The notes under the pieces are model-generated. The model was not told the origin of the DNA. It worked only from the letters and a program-made list of their open reading frames with translations, and ran no database searches. Below are positions 28,660-38,258 of a stretch of 64,000 bases of DNA, piece by piece. The number at the start of each line of letters is the position of its first letter. Position 1 is the stretch's first letter. Source of the DNA: Prochlorococcus marinus str. MIT 9215 (GTDB taxonomy: Bacteria > Cyanobacteriota > Cyanobacteriia > PCC-6307 > Cyanobiaceae); the NCBI RefSeq assembly GCF_000018065.1, contig NC_009840.1, positions 1,550,001 through 1,614,000 on the forward strand, read 5' to 3'. The translations under genes and the position numbers were made by a program.

Positions 28660-29823
28660 ATGTCCAAAGATAACAAATTTAATTTTTTAAACTCTGATGA
28701 AGAAGAAAGATATCAAAAACATTTAATCCTCAAAGAAATAGGTTATGAAGGTCAACTAGATCTTAAAAAAAGCTCAGTATTGTGCATCGGAGCAGGTGGG
28801 CTTGGTTCTGCTGTTTTGCTTTATTTAGCCGCAACAGGAATTGGGAGGATTGGAATAGTTGATAACGATCAAGTTGAAAAGTCTAATCTCCAGAGACAGA
28901 TAATTCATGAAACAAATACTATTGGCAATCTTAAAATTAATTCTGCCAGAGAAAGAATTAACAAATTCAATCCTAATTGTGAAATATTAACCTTTTCTGA
29001 GAGAATAAATCCTCAAAATTCCCTTGAAATAATAAAGGAGTTCGATGTTATTTGTGATTGCTCGGATAACTTTGGCACAAGATATTTAATAAATGATTCA
29101 TGCCTCATATTAAATAAACCCCTAGTCTTTGGCAGTGTTCAAGGTTTTGAAGGGCAAGTGAGTGTTTTCAATTTACATAAAGATAGTCCTAATTTAAGAG
29201 ATTTACTTCCAGAATCACCTTCAAAAAATGCTGCCCCTAGTTGTGCAGAATACGGCGTAGTAGGGGTTTCGACAGGTTTAATAGGAATTCTTCAAGTTAA
29301 TGAAATTATCAAAATCATTTTGAAAAAAGGTGAAATTTTAGACGGGAAAATTTTAATTTTTGATCTATTTACTATGAATATGAAAAAATTACATTTAAAA
29401 AGTGATCAGTTAAATAAACGAATAAAAGATCTTTCTCAGTTTGAGGGTTTTTATAGTAGCGATGAGTTGTGTGAGAAAAATAATAAAATCAATAGTATTG
29501 ATGCTCATGAATTTAATAAGTTATACAAAGCAAAACCCAACAAAATTCTTTTAATTGATGTTAGAGAAAATGAAGAATTTTCAACTTCTGCAATAGAGGG
29601 ATCTATATCAATGCCTTTAAGTCATTTGAACCAAGAATCTGACTTAAAATTTATCCAAAAAGAAAGTTTTAGTAAAGAGGTTTTCACTATATGTAAATCC
29701 GGGAAACGTTCTGAAAAAGCATCAAGAATCTTGTCGCAGTTCAAAATTCAGTCAAGATCTATTGAAGGCGGCATTGAAAAGGTAAAAAAAATATTGTGCA
29801 AAAAATACATTAAAAATATTTAG
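28660..29823 (+). CDS. moeB: ThiF/MoeB E1-like sulfurylase with rhodanese domain
   Basis: A 387-residue fusion. The N-terminal E1 domain has GAGGLGSAVLLYLAATGIG and the ATP-site block NLQRQIIH, with a conserved cysteine in APSCAEYG; it would adenylate the C-terminal glycine of a sulfur carrier. The C-terminal rhodanese domain ends in the active loop ICKSGKRS and supplies sulfur. The CxxC zinc pairs of E. coli MoeB are not seen. The carrier could be MoaD or ThiS; no partner lies beside it, so the symbol is by similarity. It overlaps the cobO stop by 4 bases. Confidence 0.82.
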   Translation: MSKDNKFNFLNSDEEERYQKHLILKEIGYEGQLDLKKSSVLCIGAGGLGSAVLLYLAATGIGRIGIVDNDQVEKSNLQRQIIHETNTIGNLKINSARERINKFNPNCEILTFSERINPQNSLEIIKEFDVICDCSDNFGTRYLINDSCLILNKPLVFGSVQGFEGQVSVFNLHKDSPNLRDLLPESPSKNAAPSCAEYGVVGVSTGLIGILQVNEIIKIILKKGEILDGKILIFDLFTMNMKKLHLKSDQLNKRIKDLSQFEGFYSSDELCEKNNKINSIDAHEFNKLYKAKPNKILLIDVRENEEFSTSAIEGSISMPLSHLNQESDLKFIQKESFSKEVFTICKSGKRSEKASRILSQFKIQSRSIEGGIEKVKKILCKKYIKNI

Positions 29824-30980
29824 TAATCTACACCTCTTTTCAAATCAACTCCAACATTTGCATAATGTTTATGACAAACCATTTCAGAATAGACATCAGC
29901 GAGTTCAAAGTATGAAGGTTCATTTTTACACCTCCCAGTAATGATCACTTCTGTATCTGCTGGTTTTTTTAAGAGCGTTTGATGTATTGATTCCACGGGT
30001 AGCAGCTCTAAATCAACAGTTGGATTCAACTCATCTAAAATGATTGTTTTATACAAACCAGACAAAATAGAAGCTTTAGCAATTTCCCATGCTCTTTCAG
30101 CCTCAATATAATCAATTGGTTGTTGCTGACCTCTCCATACGATGGCATCTCTACCTGAACGCAAATGATCTACTAGATAGGGGTAACTCTCTCTCAAAGC
30201 TTCTATGGCAGCATCTTCGGTATAACCATTACCACCTTTTAACCACTGCAATATTAAAACTCTATGACTTTTATCTTGAGATATTCCTTTACCGATAGCT
30301 TGAAGAGCCTTACCAAGAGCACTTGTGGACTTACCCTTTCCTTCACCTGTATAAATCTCAATTCCACCACTAGAACCACTTTGTCTGTTGATTGTTGATA
30401 AGTCTCTTGACAAACGTGGTCTCATTTCTGAATGAAGTTGAGATATTCTTACCAAAGAGGAAGGGGCTGCCCTTCCTGTAATAATTATTTCTAATCCATC
30501 TGGACGATTTTGAAGAGATTCAACTACTTCATTGATATCAAGCATTCCTAAATCAAGAACTGGATTCAACTCATCTAGTACAACTACAGAATAAAGAGAA
30601 CTAGCAATTGCTCCTTTAGCAATATTCCAACCTCTCTCAGCCTCACCGATATCAAACTTTGTCACTTGATCAGCAGTAAAGTATTCAGATCTTCCTGTCC
30701 TGACATGGTCAATTAAGTGTGGGAATCCTCTTTGTAAAGCCTCTATAGCTGAATCCTCGTCATATGGCCTCTCGGGACCTTTTAAGAATCTTAGAAGTAA
30801 AACTCTTGACTGTCTTTTTTCGCATATTCCTAATCCTATTGTCCTGAGGACTACTCCCAAAGCAGCCTGGCTTTTACCCTTCCCCTCTCCATCATAAATA
30901 TGTAATTGACCTTTTGATCTCTCTTGACTGTCACTTGCAGTGACAATTCCAATTCCTCTATTTCTACTCGTATTCGTCAA
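29820..30980 (-). CDS. cobO: corrinoid adenosyltransferase, tandem-duplicated CobO
   Basis: A 386-residue protein built of two CobO/BtuR domains; a usual CobO is about 200 residues. P-loops GEGKGKS occur at 31-37 and 212-218, DELNP at 136-140 and 316-320, and ITGR at 167-170 and 347-350, a period of about 180 residues. Both copies keep the ATP motifs. The family adds the adenosyl group to cob(I)yrinic acid or cobalamin in B12 synthesis; picocyanobacteria make pseudocobalamin. The doubled form may act as an internal dimer. Confidence 0.9.
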   Translation of the reverse strand: MTNTSRNRGIGIVTASDSQERSKGQLHIYDGEGKGKSQAALGVVLRTIGLGICEKRQSRVLLLRFLKGPERPYDEDSAIEALQRGFPHLIDHVRTGRSEYFTADQVTKFDIGEAERGWNIAKGAIASSLYSVVVLDELNPVLDLGMLDINEVVESLQNRPDGLEIIITGRAAPSSLVRISQLHSEMRPRLSRDLSTINRQSGSSGGIEIYTGEGKGKSTSALGKALQAIGKGISQDKSHRVLILQWLKGGNGYTEDAAIEALRESYPYLVDHLRSGRDAIVWRGQQQPIDYIEAERAWEIAKASILSGLYKTIILDELNPTVDLELLPVESIHQTLLKKPADTEVIITGRCKNEPSYFELADVYSEMVCHKHYANVGVDLKRGVDY

Positions 30981-31088
30981 TTGAACAAAATTAATAGATT
31001 TAATCTAATATATAAATAAGAATATTATTAAAGATTTAATAATAAATTCATCCAATTTATATGTAATTTGAATTTTAAAGTAATTAAC

Positions 31089-31913
31089 ATGTTCAATCAA
31101 CTAGAAATTCTCTCAGATGAACAAAGTGAAAAGCTTTATACAATTAGAAGATACATTAAGAATCTTGAAAGTGTTTGTATTGCTTATTCAGGAGGAGTTG
31201 ACAGTACATTAGTAGCATCATTAGCTTTCGAGCAATTAGGTAGCAAAGCAATTGCAATTACTGGAATTTCTCCTGCATTAGCTAATACTCTTCGCGAAGA
31301 AGCAAAAAGTCAAGCAAAATGGATTGGAGTAAAGCATTTAGAGATTAAAACATCAGAATTAGATAAATCAAGTTACAGTAAAAATCCCAAGGATAGATGC
31401 TTTGCATGCAAAAAAGAGCTCCACAAACATACGACCTATCTCTCTAAAAAACTTAATTACAAGATTGTCTTAGATGGAGTCAATCTTGATGATCTTAAAG
31501 ATTACAGACCCGGTATACAAGCCTCAAAACAAGCAGGAGTTATTTCCCCCCTTGCAAAATTTAAATTCTCAAAACAAGACATTAGGGATATATCAAAAGC
31601 ATTAGGTTTTCCTTGGTGGGATAAACCTGCTCAACCTTGCTTATCATCAAGATTTCCTTATGGCCACGAAATAACTAGTGATCGGCTAAAAATGGTTGAA
31701 AAAGCAGAAGAATACCTTAAAAAAGGTGGCGTATCAGAGGTTAGAGTTCGATGCCAAGGATCAACTGCAAGAATAGAAATTCCCAAAAATGAATTAAAGC
31801 ATTTTTTTAACAAATATAATTTTAATGAGTTAGTTCAATATTTTTCTAATTTAGGATTTAATTGCACAAGCTTAGATCTTGAAGGACTAATAAGCGGAAA
31901 ATTAAATAGGTGA
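31089..31913 (+). CDS. larE: LarE-type ATP-dependent sacrificial sulfur transferase
   Basis: A 274-residue PP-loop protein from the ATG at 31089; a TTG at 31068 would add 7 residues. The PP-loop SGGVDST is at 34-40, CFACKKEL at 104-111, and CLSSRFPYG has C184 at the place of the sulfur-donating cysteine of LarE. LarE thiolates the nickel-pincer cofactor of lactate racemase. No larB or larC lies beside it, so here it may serve another sulfur transfer. Confidence 0.85.
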   Translation: MFNQLEILSDEQSEKLYTIRRYIKNLESVCIAYSGGVDSTLVASLAFEQLGSKAIAITGISPALANTLREEAKSQAKWIGVKHLEIKTSELDKSSYSKNPKDRCFACKKELHKHTTYLSKKLNYKIVLDGVNLDDLKDYRPGIQASKQAGVISPLAKFKFSKQDIRDISKALGFPWWDKPAQPCLSSRFPYGHEITSDRLKMVEKAEEYLKKGGVSEVRVRCQGSTARIEIPKNELKHFFNKYNFNELVQYFSNLGFNCTSLDLEGLISGKLNR

Positions 31914-31925
31914 ATAGTTAGTTTA

Positions 31926-32360
31926 TTAAACAGCCGTTCTGATCTGTTTAGGTACTGCCAGTGGTGGATTTCGCTCAATGACACGCAAAGAATGTTCTTT
32001 AGCCATCAAAGATTCAATTAAATGTTGACTAGCTAATTCAGGCATCATATTTTGACCACATGTAAAAATATCGACTGCAGAATAATTAGATTCAGGCCAA
32101 GTATGTATTGAAATATGAGATTCTGCAAGTAATGCAATTGCCGTAACGCCCTGAGGCTCAAATTTATTACTTATCAAATTCAGAACTGTTGCATTTGCCA
32201 ATTTAGCAGCTCTGTTTAAAATACAGCGCAAAAAGGATTCGTCATTTAATTTTTCGCAATCACATCTATAAAGTTCCAACAAAAGGTGTTTACTTTGATG
32301 TGTTAATTTTTGCCCATCCCTAAACGAACTTAAAATTTGACTTTTTTTGTAGATTTCCAT
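31926..32360 (-). CDS. speD: S-adenosylmethionine decarboxylase proenzyme
   Basis: SpeD of 144 residues, the pyruvoyl enzyme that makes the aminopropyl donor for spermidine. The self-cleavage site falls between E80 and S81 in AESHISIHTWPE, leaving pyruvate at the new N-terminus; C101 in FTCGQNM is the proton donor. It follows recF after 52 bases on the same strand. Confidence 0.95.
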   Translation of the reverse strand: MEIYKKSQILSSFRDGQKLTHQSKHLLLELYRCDCEKLNDESFLRCILNRAAKLANATVLNLISNKFEPQGVTAIALLAESHISIHTWPESNYSAVDIFTCGQNMMPELASQHLIESLMAKEHSLRVIERNPPLAVPKQIRTAV

Positions 32361-32412
32361 TTAAGAATTTTATATAAATTTAAGATTAGCTAAAAATTAT
32401 GCCTTTTTGAAG

Positions 32413-33504
32413 TTATAAGTGAATCATTTGTGACGAGCCTAAGAAAGACTGATTAAATTTATCTAAATGTGTCGCACTTATAAAACATTGACTATCTTTA
32501 CCAACAGAATTTAATAACAAATTTTGCCTGGTTAAATCTAATTCCGCCAAGACATCATCCAATATAAGTATTGGAGAGACATTTAGTGTTTTAGTTAACA
32601 AATCTAGTTCAGCCATCTTTAAAGCTAATATGAACGTCCTTTGCTGTCCAGATGAACCATATTTTCTAACTGAAACATTATTGATTAGAAACTCAATATC
32701 ATCACGATGAGGGCCAAAATTACATTTACCAGTCAATGATTCTATTGAACGCTGATTAAGGAGTTGTTCTGCTATTTTTTTACTAATAACTTCTTCTTCT
32801 TCTTCTTCTGGACTTATATTTTTAATCCCCGAAAGATAGTTTATATCTATTTGCTCTTTAGATTTACTTAAATGATTATGCCAATATTCAATATATGGTT
32901 TTATTTTTAATAAAGCCCTTCTTCTACGCCTAAAAATTCTTGTACTTATTATTGACATTTGAATATCAAAGCTTTCAACAATATCTGAGGATTGGGTTTT
33001 CAAGAAACTTTCCGAACGCCAAAAATGACTTCTTTGCTTTAAAAGCCTGTTAAATCTACTTATCAGATCTAAATATACTGGTTCCAGCTGAGATACGACT
33101 TTATCAATCCATGTTCTTCGATAACTTGGTTCACTTCTAACAATATCTATATCATTAGAGCAGAAACATACACTCCTAATATAATTCTTTATTTCACTCT
33201 GTTTTTTCAAAAGTGATTCATTGACGTAAATTCTTTTAGGGCCATTGCGAAATAAATTCAACTTCAAATCGTCTTTAAAATTTATCTGTCCTATGACTAC
33301 AGCCATATCACTTTTATTCTCTATTAAATCTTTATCACTTAATGCTCTATTAGATTTTAATTGACTTAATAATTCAACCGATTCAAGTAAATTTGACTTA
33401 CCAATACCGTTACATCCAAGAACAATTGCTCTTTGCTCTTTTAAATCAATTTCAAAACTTTTATGGTTCCGAAAATTTTTAATTTTTAATTTATTTAAAA
33501 AAAT
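32413..33504 (-). CDS. recF: RecF, with no ordinary in-frame start codon
   Basis: RecF (about 363 residues), the SMC-like ATPase that loads RecA at gaps. In frame from 33504 it reads FLNKLKIKNFRNHKSFEID, Walker A GCNGIGKS (about 30-37), the ABC signature region SSGQQRTFILALKMAEL, and Walker B SPILILDDVLAELD. The first in-frame ATG (33306) comes after Walker A, so it is too late. The two upstream ATGs (33521, 33517) are out of frame by one base across an A8-T7 run. Either an ATT start (33502-33504), a -1 slip, or a one-base sequence error explains this. Confidence 0.85.
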   Translation of the reverse strand: MFLNKLKIKNFRNHKSFEIDLKEQRAIVLGCNGIGKSNLLESVELLSQLKSNRALSDKDLIENKSDMAVVIGQINFKDDLKLNLFRNGPKRIYVNESLLKKQSEIKNYIRSVCFCSNDIDIVRSEPSYRRTWIDKVVSQLEPVYLDLISRFNRLLKQRSHFWRSESFLKTQSSDIVESFDIQMSIISTRIFRRRRRALLKIKPYIEYWHNHLSKSKEQIDINYLSGIKNISPEEEEEEVISKKIAEQLLNQRSIESLTGKCNFGPHRDDIEFLINNVSVRKYGSSGQQRTFILALKMAELDLLTKTLNVSPILILDDVLAELDLTRQNLLLNSVGKDSQCFISATHLDKFNQSFLGSSQMIHL

Positions 33505-33581
33505 TTTTTTTGTGCATTCATTAATTAAATTAGCTAAGTTTAAAATATTTAGATTTTCTTTAAAGAAATTGAAAAATTAAA

Positions 33582-33655
33582 GGGCATGTAGCTCAGTTGG
33601 ATAGAGCATCAGATTCCGGTTCTGAGAGTCGTGGGTTCGAATCCCTCCATGCTCG
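33582..33655 (+). tRNA. tRNA-Arg(CCG)
   Basis: A 74-nt cloverleaf: acceptor GGGCATG pairs with CATGCTC (one G-U), the D arm is AGCTCAGTTGGATAGAGC, the anticodon stem TCAGA/TCTGA encloses loop TTCCGGT with anticodon CCG, the T arm is GTGGGTTCGAATCCCTC, and the discriminator is G. CCA is not encoded. It is transcribed away from recF. Confidence 0.95.
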
Positions 33656-33666
33656 TAGCATGATTT

Positions 33667-34113
33667 CTAAAGTTTATATCCCATGACTCTTATTCCATTT
33701 GGATCTAATATAAATCCATTGTCTTCTAAACTTTGAAACGAAGATACTGGAGCCTGTACAGAAATACTACATCCAGGCATTTCTCTGTTTATTTTCTCAA
33801 GAGTTACTTGAAGCAATATTGAATAATAAAGTTCCTGATTTTTTCCTGGCAATGCACTTAAATTCCACAAGTTAGCATTTAATCCCCTGTCAGAAGTAAC
33901 CCTTACAAAGCCACATAATTTATTTTTTAATTCACTCTGTATGGTAAAAAAGAAATTACTTTTCTGAATAGCCTTAGAAAGAGGTTTTATTGGAAATGTC
34001 TCACAACCACAATTCCCTAAAAGCTTATTAACTTCATTAGCTAATGGGATTTGAGAAGAATTAACAAAATAACCTTCTGGGAGAACAAGTTTTTTTTTAG
34101 AAAAATATTGCAA
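33667..34113 (-). CDS. GNAT-like N-acetyltransferase
   Basis: A 148-residue protein resembling the GNAT fold: a beta-strand block LCGFVRVTSDRGLNANLWNLSALPG, an amphipathic helix YYSILLQVTLEKINREMPG, and the closing strand pattern VSSFQSLEDNGFILDPNGIRVMGYKL. The acetyl-CoA pyrophosphate loop is not classical. It starts 3 bases after the ppc stop on the same strand, suggesting cotranscription. Its target is unknown. Confidence 0.6.
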   Translation of the reverse strand: MQYFSKKKLVLPEGYFVNSSQIPLANEVNKLLGNCGCETFPIKPLSKAIQKSNFFFTIQSELKNKLCGFVRVTSDRGLNANLWNLSALPGKNQELYYSILLQVTLEKINREMPGCSISVQAPVSSFQSLEDNGFILDPNGIRVMGYKL

Positions 34114-34116
34114 TTA

Positions 34117-37086
34117 TCAACCTGTATTTCTCATGCCAGCTGCTATTCCATTGATAGTTAAAAGTGCCCCCCTCAATAGTTCACTTCTACTGTAAGCTCT
34201 TCTAGATTCATCTTTATCAATAATAAATTCGCTTATTGGGGGTTGTCTTGTCTGGTCTCTTAATCTTCTTAAAAGTGAAACCTGCAAAAACCCCAACGGA
34301 ATGATTGTCTTATTCCTCAAGCTTACAGATAATTTCAAGTCTCTATCAGATTCGAGGAGCTTATTTTTTCCAGTAATTTCAAGAATTAAAGATTTTGTAA
34401 GATTATATTCTTTGGAAATTACTTCAAAAATATCATCAAAAGAATCTTTATTTTCCCTACTTCCAAGAGTATCAACATAATATCTGGCAACTTCCAAATC
34501 CACCTTAGATAATGTCATTTCTACCTTAGATATAAGCATCCTAAAAAATGGCCATCTTTGATGTAAAACTCTTAATAATTCAATTTGTCGTGGATCAGAA
34601 TTTAATTCAGATGACAATGCAGTACCCACTCCAAACCAACTTGGCAAAAGAAATCTACTTTGTGTCCAACCAAATACCCATGGAATAGCTCTTAAACTTG
34701 ACAAATCTTTTGCACCTTTTTTTCTTCTAGCAGGCCTACTAGATATCTGTAATTTACTTATTTCTTCTATTGGAGTGACCTCTTGAAAGAAATTTAATAA
34801 ATCAGGATTCTCATGCACTAATTTTCTATAGTGAGACCTTGACGTTTCTGCCAACCTAGACATTAATTGATTCCATTCTGGGGTAGCGTCAAGTCTATTA
34901 TTTACCAAACTATTTTGAATTACCGCTGTAGTGACAGTCTCAAGATTGTATAAAGCCAGTTCGGGAAGACTATATTTAGAAGCTAAAACCTCACCTTGTT
35001 CTGTTATTTTTATTCGTCCTTTTAAAGTGCCGCTTGGTTGGGCCAATATTGCCTGATAGGCTGGTCCTCCTCCTCTCCCTACAGAACCACCTCTTCCATG
35101 AAAAAGTCTTAACAATATATTATTTCTACTTGAAAGATTTTGAAGAGCTATTTGGGCTCTATGAATTTCCCAATTACTAGAAACAAATCCCGAATCTTTA
35201 TTGCTATCAGAATATCCAAGCATTAATTCTTGCAGAGGTTTAAAAGATTCTCCCACTTTTGGCAATAAGGATCTATAGAAATCTAATTTAAACAACCTTT
35301 CCATTACTTCGGGTGCTCTTTTAAGGTCTTCTACAGTTTCAAAAAGAGGAACAACTAATAATTTTGACTTTTGTGAATTTTGATCCAGAAGTCCCATTTC
35401 TTTTGCCAGTAAAAGAACTTCAAGCAAATCAGATGCACTATGACTCATTGAAATCACATAAGAATGACATATGCGACTTCCAAATTCTTGCTGTAGTCTC
35501 TTAACCATTTTAAAAACCGAAAAGGTTTCTTCTGTAGTTTTTGTCCAGTTAACGTCAGATGGAATAAGAGGCCTTTTTGTATTTAATTCATCTATAAGCC
35601 ATTTAATTTTCTCCTCCTCAGACATTTGGTCATATTTCATAGTTAAATCAAGATAATTTGTAAGTTCTTGTATTGCGTCACTATGTCTTGTACTCTCTTG
35701 ACGAATATCTAAACTTGCCAAAGAAAATCCAAAAATATGAACCTGAGTAAGTAAGGTGTTTACAGACTCGCAAGTTAAACCTGTACTAATCAGGCTATTT
35801 TTAATTAATTCGAGATCATAAGTAAATTCGTTAACAGACTTATAATATAAGTTTTCAACTTTATCTAAATTTTTATTATCAATTTCTCCCTCTAAATCAA
35901 ATTTCCACCCATTATCAGATAATAAATTATTTCTCTCTTGGGTTAACCTTAATTTTTCTAAAATATAACTTAACTTCAATCTGTAAGGTTCTGATCTATA
36001 CCTGGTAGCTCTAGCTTCATAGATTTCTGGGAACTTAACCCTGTCCGTTTCAAGTGACTCTAATAGAGAAGAACTAACTTGACTCCATTGCATCGAGACA
36101 CTTAATTGATCTCTAAGATTTGATGTCGCAATAATATATCTTTCCAACATCAACTGCCTTTGGTAGCAAGCAGTTCTCCATGTTATCTCAGGAGTGACCG
36201 ATGGATTACCGTCCCTATCAGAACCTACCCAAGAACCGAAGTTACAAAAAGATTGAGAGGGCAACTGAACATCTGGATAATTTTCAGTGAGTGCTTCAGC
36301 GATCCTACCCCTTAATTGAGGCATCGCATTAAATAAAACTTGTTGAAAATAATGCAAGGCATAATCCACTTCATCTAAAACTGATGGTTTAAATTGATGC
36401 AATTCATCTGTTCTCCACCAAAGTCTAACTTCCTCTTTTAATTGGTTTTTTAGAGAATTTTTTTCTTCTTTTGTGAGAAATTGTTCAATCTGTATTTTTT
36501 TTAATAAATTGGCTACTCTTGTTTGCTTATGTCTAATCGTATGTCTTACTATCTCAGTCGGATGTGCAGTAAAAACTAAACGGATATCCATTTCCTGCAG
36601 TAACTCTTCTAATTTTCCTGGAGGTACATTTAATTTCCTCAATCTATAAAATAATTCTCTAAAAGTTACTGGAGCATTTTGCCTAGCCAATGCTGGTGCA
36701 AAAGGATCGAGATTATCGTGCGATTTTTGAACATCCTTATTAGTAAAGCTTTGTATATATCTATCTTCCTCAACTCTTTGTTCCAAAATATTCACTAGTT
36801 GAAAATACAATGAGAATGCCCTTGCTGCTGCAATGGATTCTGCTAAATCCATAGAATTTACAATATCAACTATTTCATTTTTAAAAGTTTTTGAACTATC
36901 ACCATTCATTTGTTTTGAATAACTTAATTCTTTAAGCTGTATCAATCTCTCTGCTTGATCATCTGGGCATTCTTCTCTTAGTACAGATTCCCATAGATCT
37001 TCTATTAAAAGTCGATTTTTATCGAGTGGATCATTGTTACTTATAAGATCCACGTTATTATTTTTTATCTGTCGAAAAGATTCCAT
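34117..37086 (-). CDS. ppc: phosphoenolpyruvate carboxylase
   Basis: PEP carboxylase of 989 residues, fixing bicarbonate on PEP to give oxaloacetate, the anaplerotic step feeding the incomplete TCA cycle. Catalytic H175 lies in [13 protein letters not shown], the glycine loop [14 protein letters not shown] near the middle, and the C-terminal [10 protein letters not shown] is intact. Length is normal for the cyanobacterial type. No phosphorylation site at the N-terminus was recognised. Confidence 0.98.
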   Translation of the reverse strand: MESFRQIKNNNVDLISNNDPLDKNRLLIEDLWESVLREECPDDQAERLIQLKELSYSKQMNGDSSKTFKNEIVDIVNSMDLAESIAAARAFSLYFQLVNILEQRVEEDRYIQSFTNKDVQKSHDNLDPFAPALARQNAPVTFRELFYRLRKLNVPPGKLEELLQEMDIRLVFTAHPTEIVRHTIRHKQTRVANLLKKIQIEQFLTKEEKNSLKNQLKEEVRLWWRTDELHQFKPSVLDEVDYALHYFQQVLFNAMPQLRGRIAEALTENYPDVQLPSQSFCNFGSWVGSDRDGNPSVTPEITWRTACYQRQLMLERYIIATSNLRDQLSVSMQWSQVSSSLLESLETDRVKFPEIYEARATRYRSEPYRLKLSYILEKLRLTQERNNLLSDNGWKFDLEGEIDNKNLDKVENLYYKSVNEFTYDLELIKNSLISTGLTCESVNTLLTQVHIFGFSLASLDIRQESTRHSDAIQELTNYLDLTMKYDQMSEEEKIKWLIDELNTKRPLIPSDVNWTKTTEETFSVFKMVKRLQQEFGSRICHSYVISMSHSASDLLEVLLLAKEMGLLDQNSQKSKLLVVPLFETVEDLKRAPEVMERLFKLDFYRSLLPKVGESFKPLQELMLGYSDSNKDSGFVSSNWEIHRAQIALQNLSSRNNILLRLFHGRGGSVGRGGGPAYQAILAQPSGTLKGRIKITEQGEVLASKYSLPELALYNLETVTTAVIQNSLVNNRLDATPEWNQLMSRLAETSRSHYRKLVHENPDLLNFFQEVTPIEEISKLQISSRPARRKKGAKDLSSLRAIPWVFGWTQSRFLLPSWFGVGTALSSELNSDPRQIELLRVLHQRWPFFRMLISKVEMTLSKVDLEVARYYVDTLGSRENKDSFDDIFEVISKEYNLTKSLILEITGKNKLLESDRDLKLSVSLRNKTIIPLGFLQVSLLRRLRDQTRQPPISEFIIDKDESRRAYSRSELLRGALLTINGIAAGMRNTG

Positions 37087-37139
37087 ATAATCATTATGTC
37101 ACAAGTGAAAATGTTCAGATCAAATATTTATTTAAATAA

Positions 37140-38258
37140 TCAAACATTATCGTCTTCACTACTAATCATATCTTCGATAGAAATTTTCATTATTTGCTCA
37201 ATTGAAAGCCCTTTTTCATATTGATTTATCCATTTCATAGATTGATTACCTTCTTCAAGGACATGATAGATAGGATTCAAAAGATGTTCCATACCAAAAT
37301 TTTCTGCTGTGGATGACAAATCTGATAGTAAGTTTTGAATCCACTCTCTACAAATAACTTTTTTGCCATCTTGCCAGTGTATTAATTCTGAATTTAGACT
37401 ATCTTTAGCAGCATTAGTTTCATTTTGATCACATATTTCTGATAATTTATCAATAGAAAATAAACTGGCATTTAAAGGGTCTAAAGTATTCATATTTTCA
37501 AAAAGATTTAAAATTCTTAGTTCTAACATGGCCGTTATTCCTAAAAGCAAGTTGATATCATAAACAAAATCACAAATTCTTAATTCCAAACGATCCAGAA
37601 TTAAAGGTCGTTGGGGGCCATTTGGTCGGATTGAAGACCAAAAATGCCTGATATTTTGCATATTTTTATTAGTTATATTTTCCTCGATCCAATCGATATA
37701 AGAATTATGATTTATAAAAAAAGGCACTTTACTTGGTGTTTTAGGAAACTGCATCCATCTCTGAGAGTGATTGTCAGTTATTTTATTATTTAAAAAAGGT
37801 GAACTAGCACTAAGAGATAGATATAAAGCAGCCTCAGTTCTTATAAGTCTAATAGCCGCAAAAAGCTTCTCTATATCATCTATTCCTACGTTTATATGCA
37901 CACTTGAAGTTGCAATAGAGGTTCCATAATTATCTTGTATAAATTGATGATAATCATTGTGAATATCTGATCTTTGAAATTGAATATCGTGTTTAAAACA
38001 AAGAGTGGATGAAGGAATAATTGTTAAATTTTTAGTATTTAGCCACTTTCTTAACTTTTTTCTTGGATTTATTAATTTCCCATACAACAAATTGTAGTCT
38101 TTTTCAGGTGTTGTTATGTATTCTACATTTCTGTTATCTGGCTCTTTTACAAAATCAGAAAATTTTTTCTCAATATCCTCTGAAACACCAATATGAGAAT
38201 TTAAAGAACCTGTGAAAAGTTCCACCTCAAAACCTTTAAAAAGATTATTTTGACTCAT
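37140..38258 (-). CDS. gshA: glutamate-cysteine ligase, cyanobacterial type
   Basis: A 372-residue ligase, first step of glutathione synthesis. The start LFKGFEVELFTG, the middle ATSSVHINVGIDD and RPLILDRLELRICDF match the cyanobacterial gshA family, which is separate from the E. coli type. Its ATG abuts the trpE stop with no gap. The acidic C-terminus (EDMISSEDD) is ordinary. Confidence 0.92.
   Translation of the reverse strand: MSQNNLFKGFEVELFTGSLNSHIGVSEDIEKKFSDFVKEPDNRNVEYITTPEKDYNLLYGKLINPRKKLRKWLNTKNLTIIPSSTLCFKHDIQFQRSDIHNDYHQFIQDNYGTSIATSSVHINVGIDDIEKLFAAIRLIRTEAALYLSLSASSPFLNNKITDNHSQRWMQFPKTPSKVPFFINHNSYIDWIEENITNKNMQNIRHFWSSIRPNGPQRPLILDRLELRICDFVYDINLLLGITAMLELRILNLFENMNTLDPLNASLFSIDKLSEICDQNETNAAKDSLNSELIHWQDGKKVICREWIQNLLSDLSSTAENFGMEHLLNPIYHVLEEGNQSMKWINQYEKGLSIEQIMKISIEDMISSEDDNV

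Noticed and set aside
32413-33504. recF as a pseudogene
   Set aside because: The body is intact through Walker A, signature and Walker B; only the start is in doubt.
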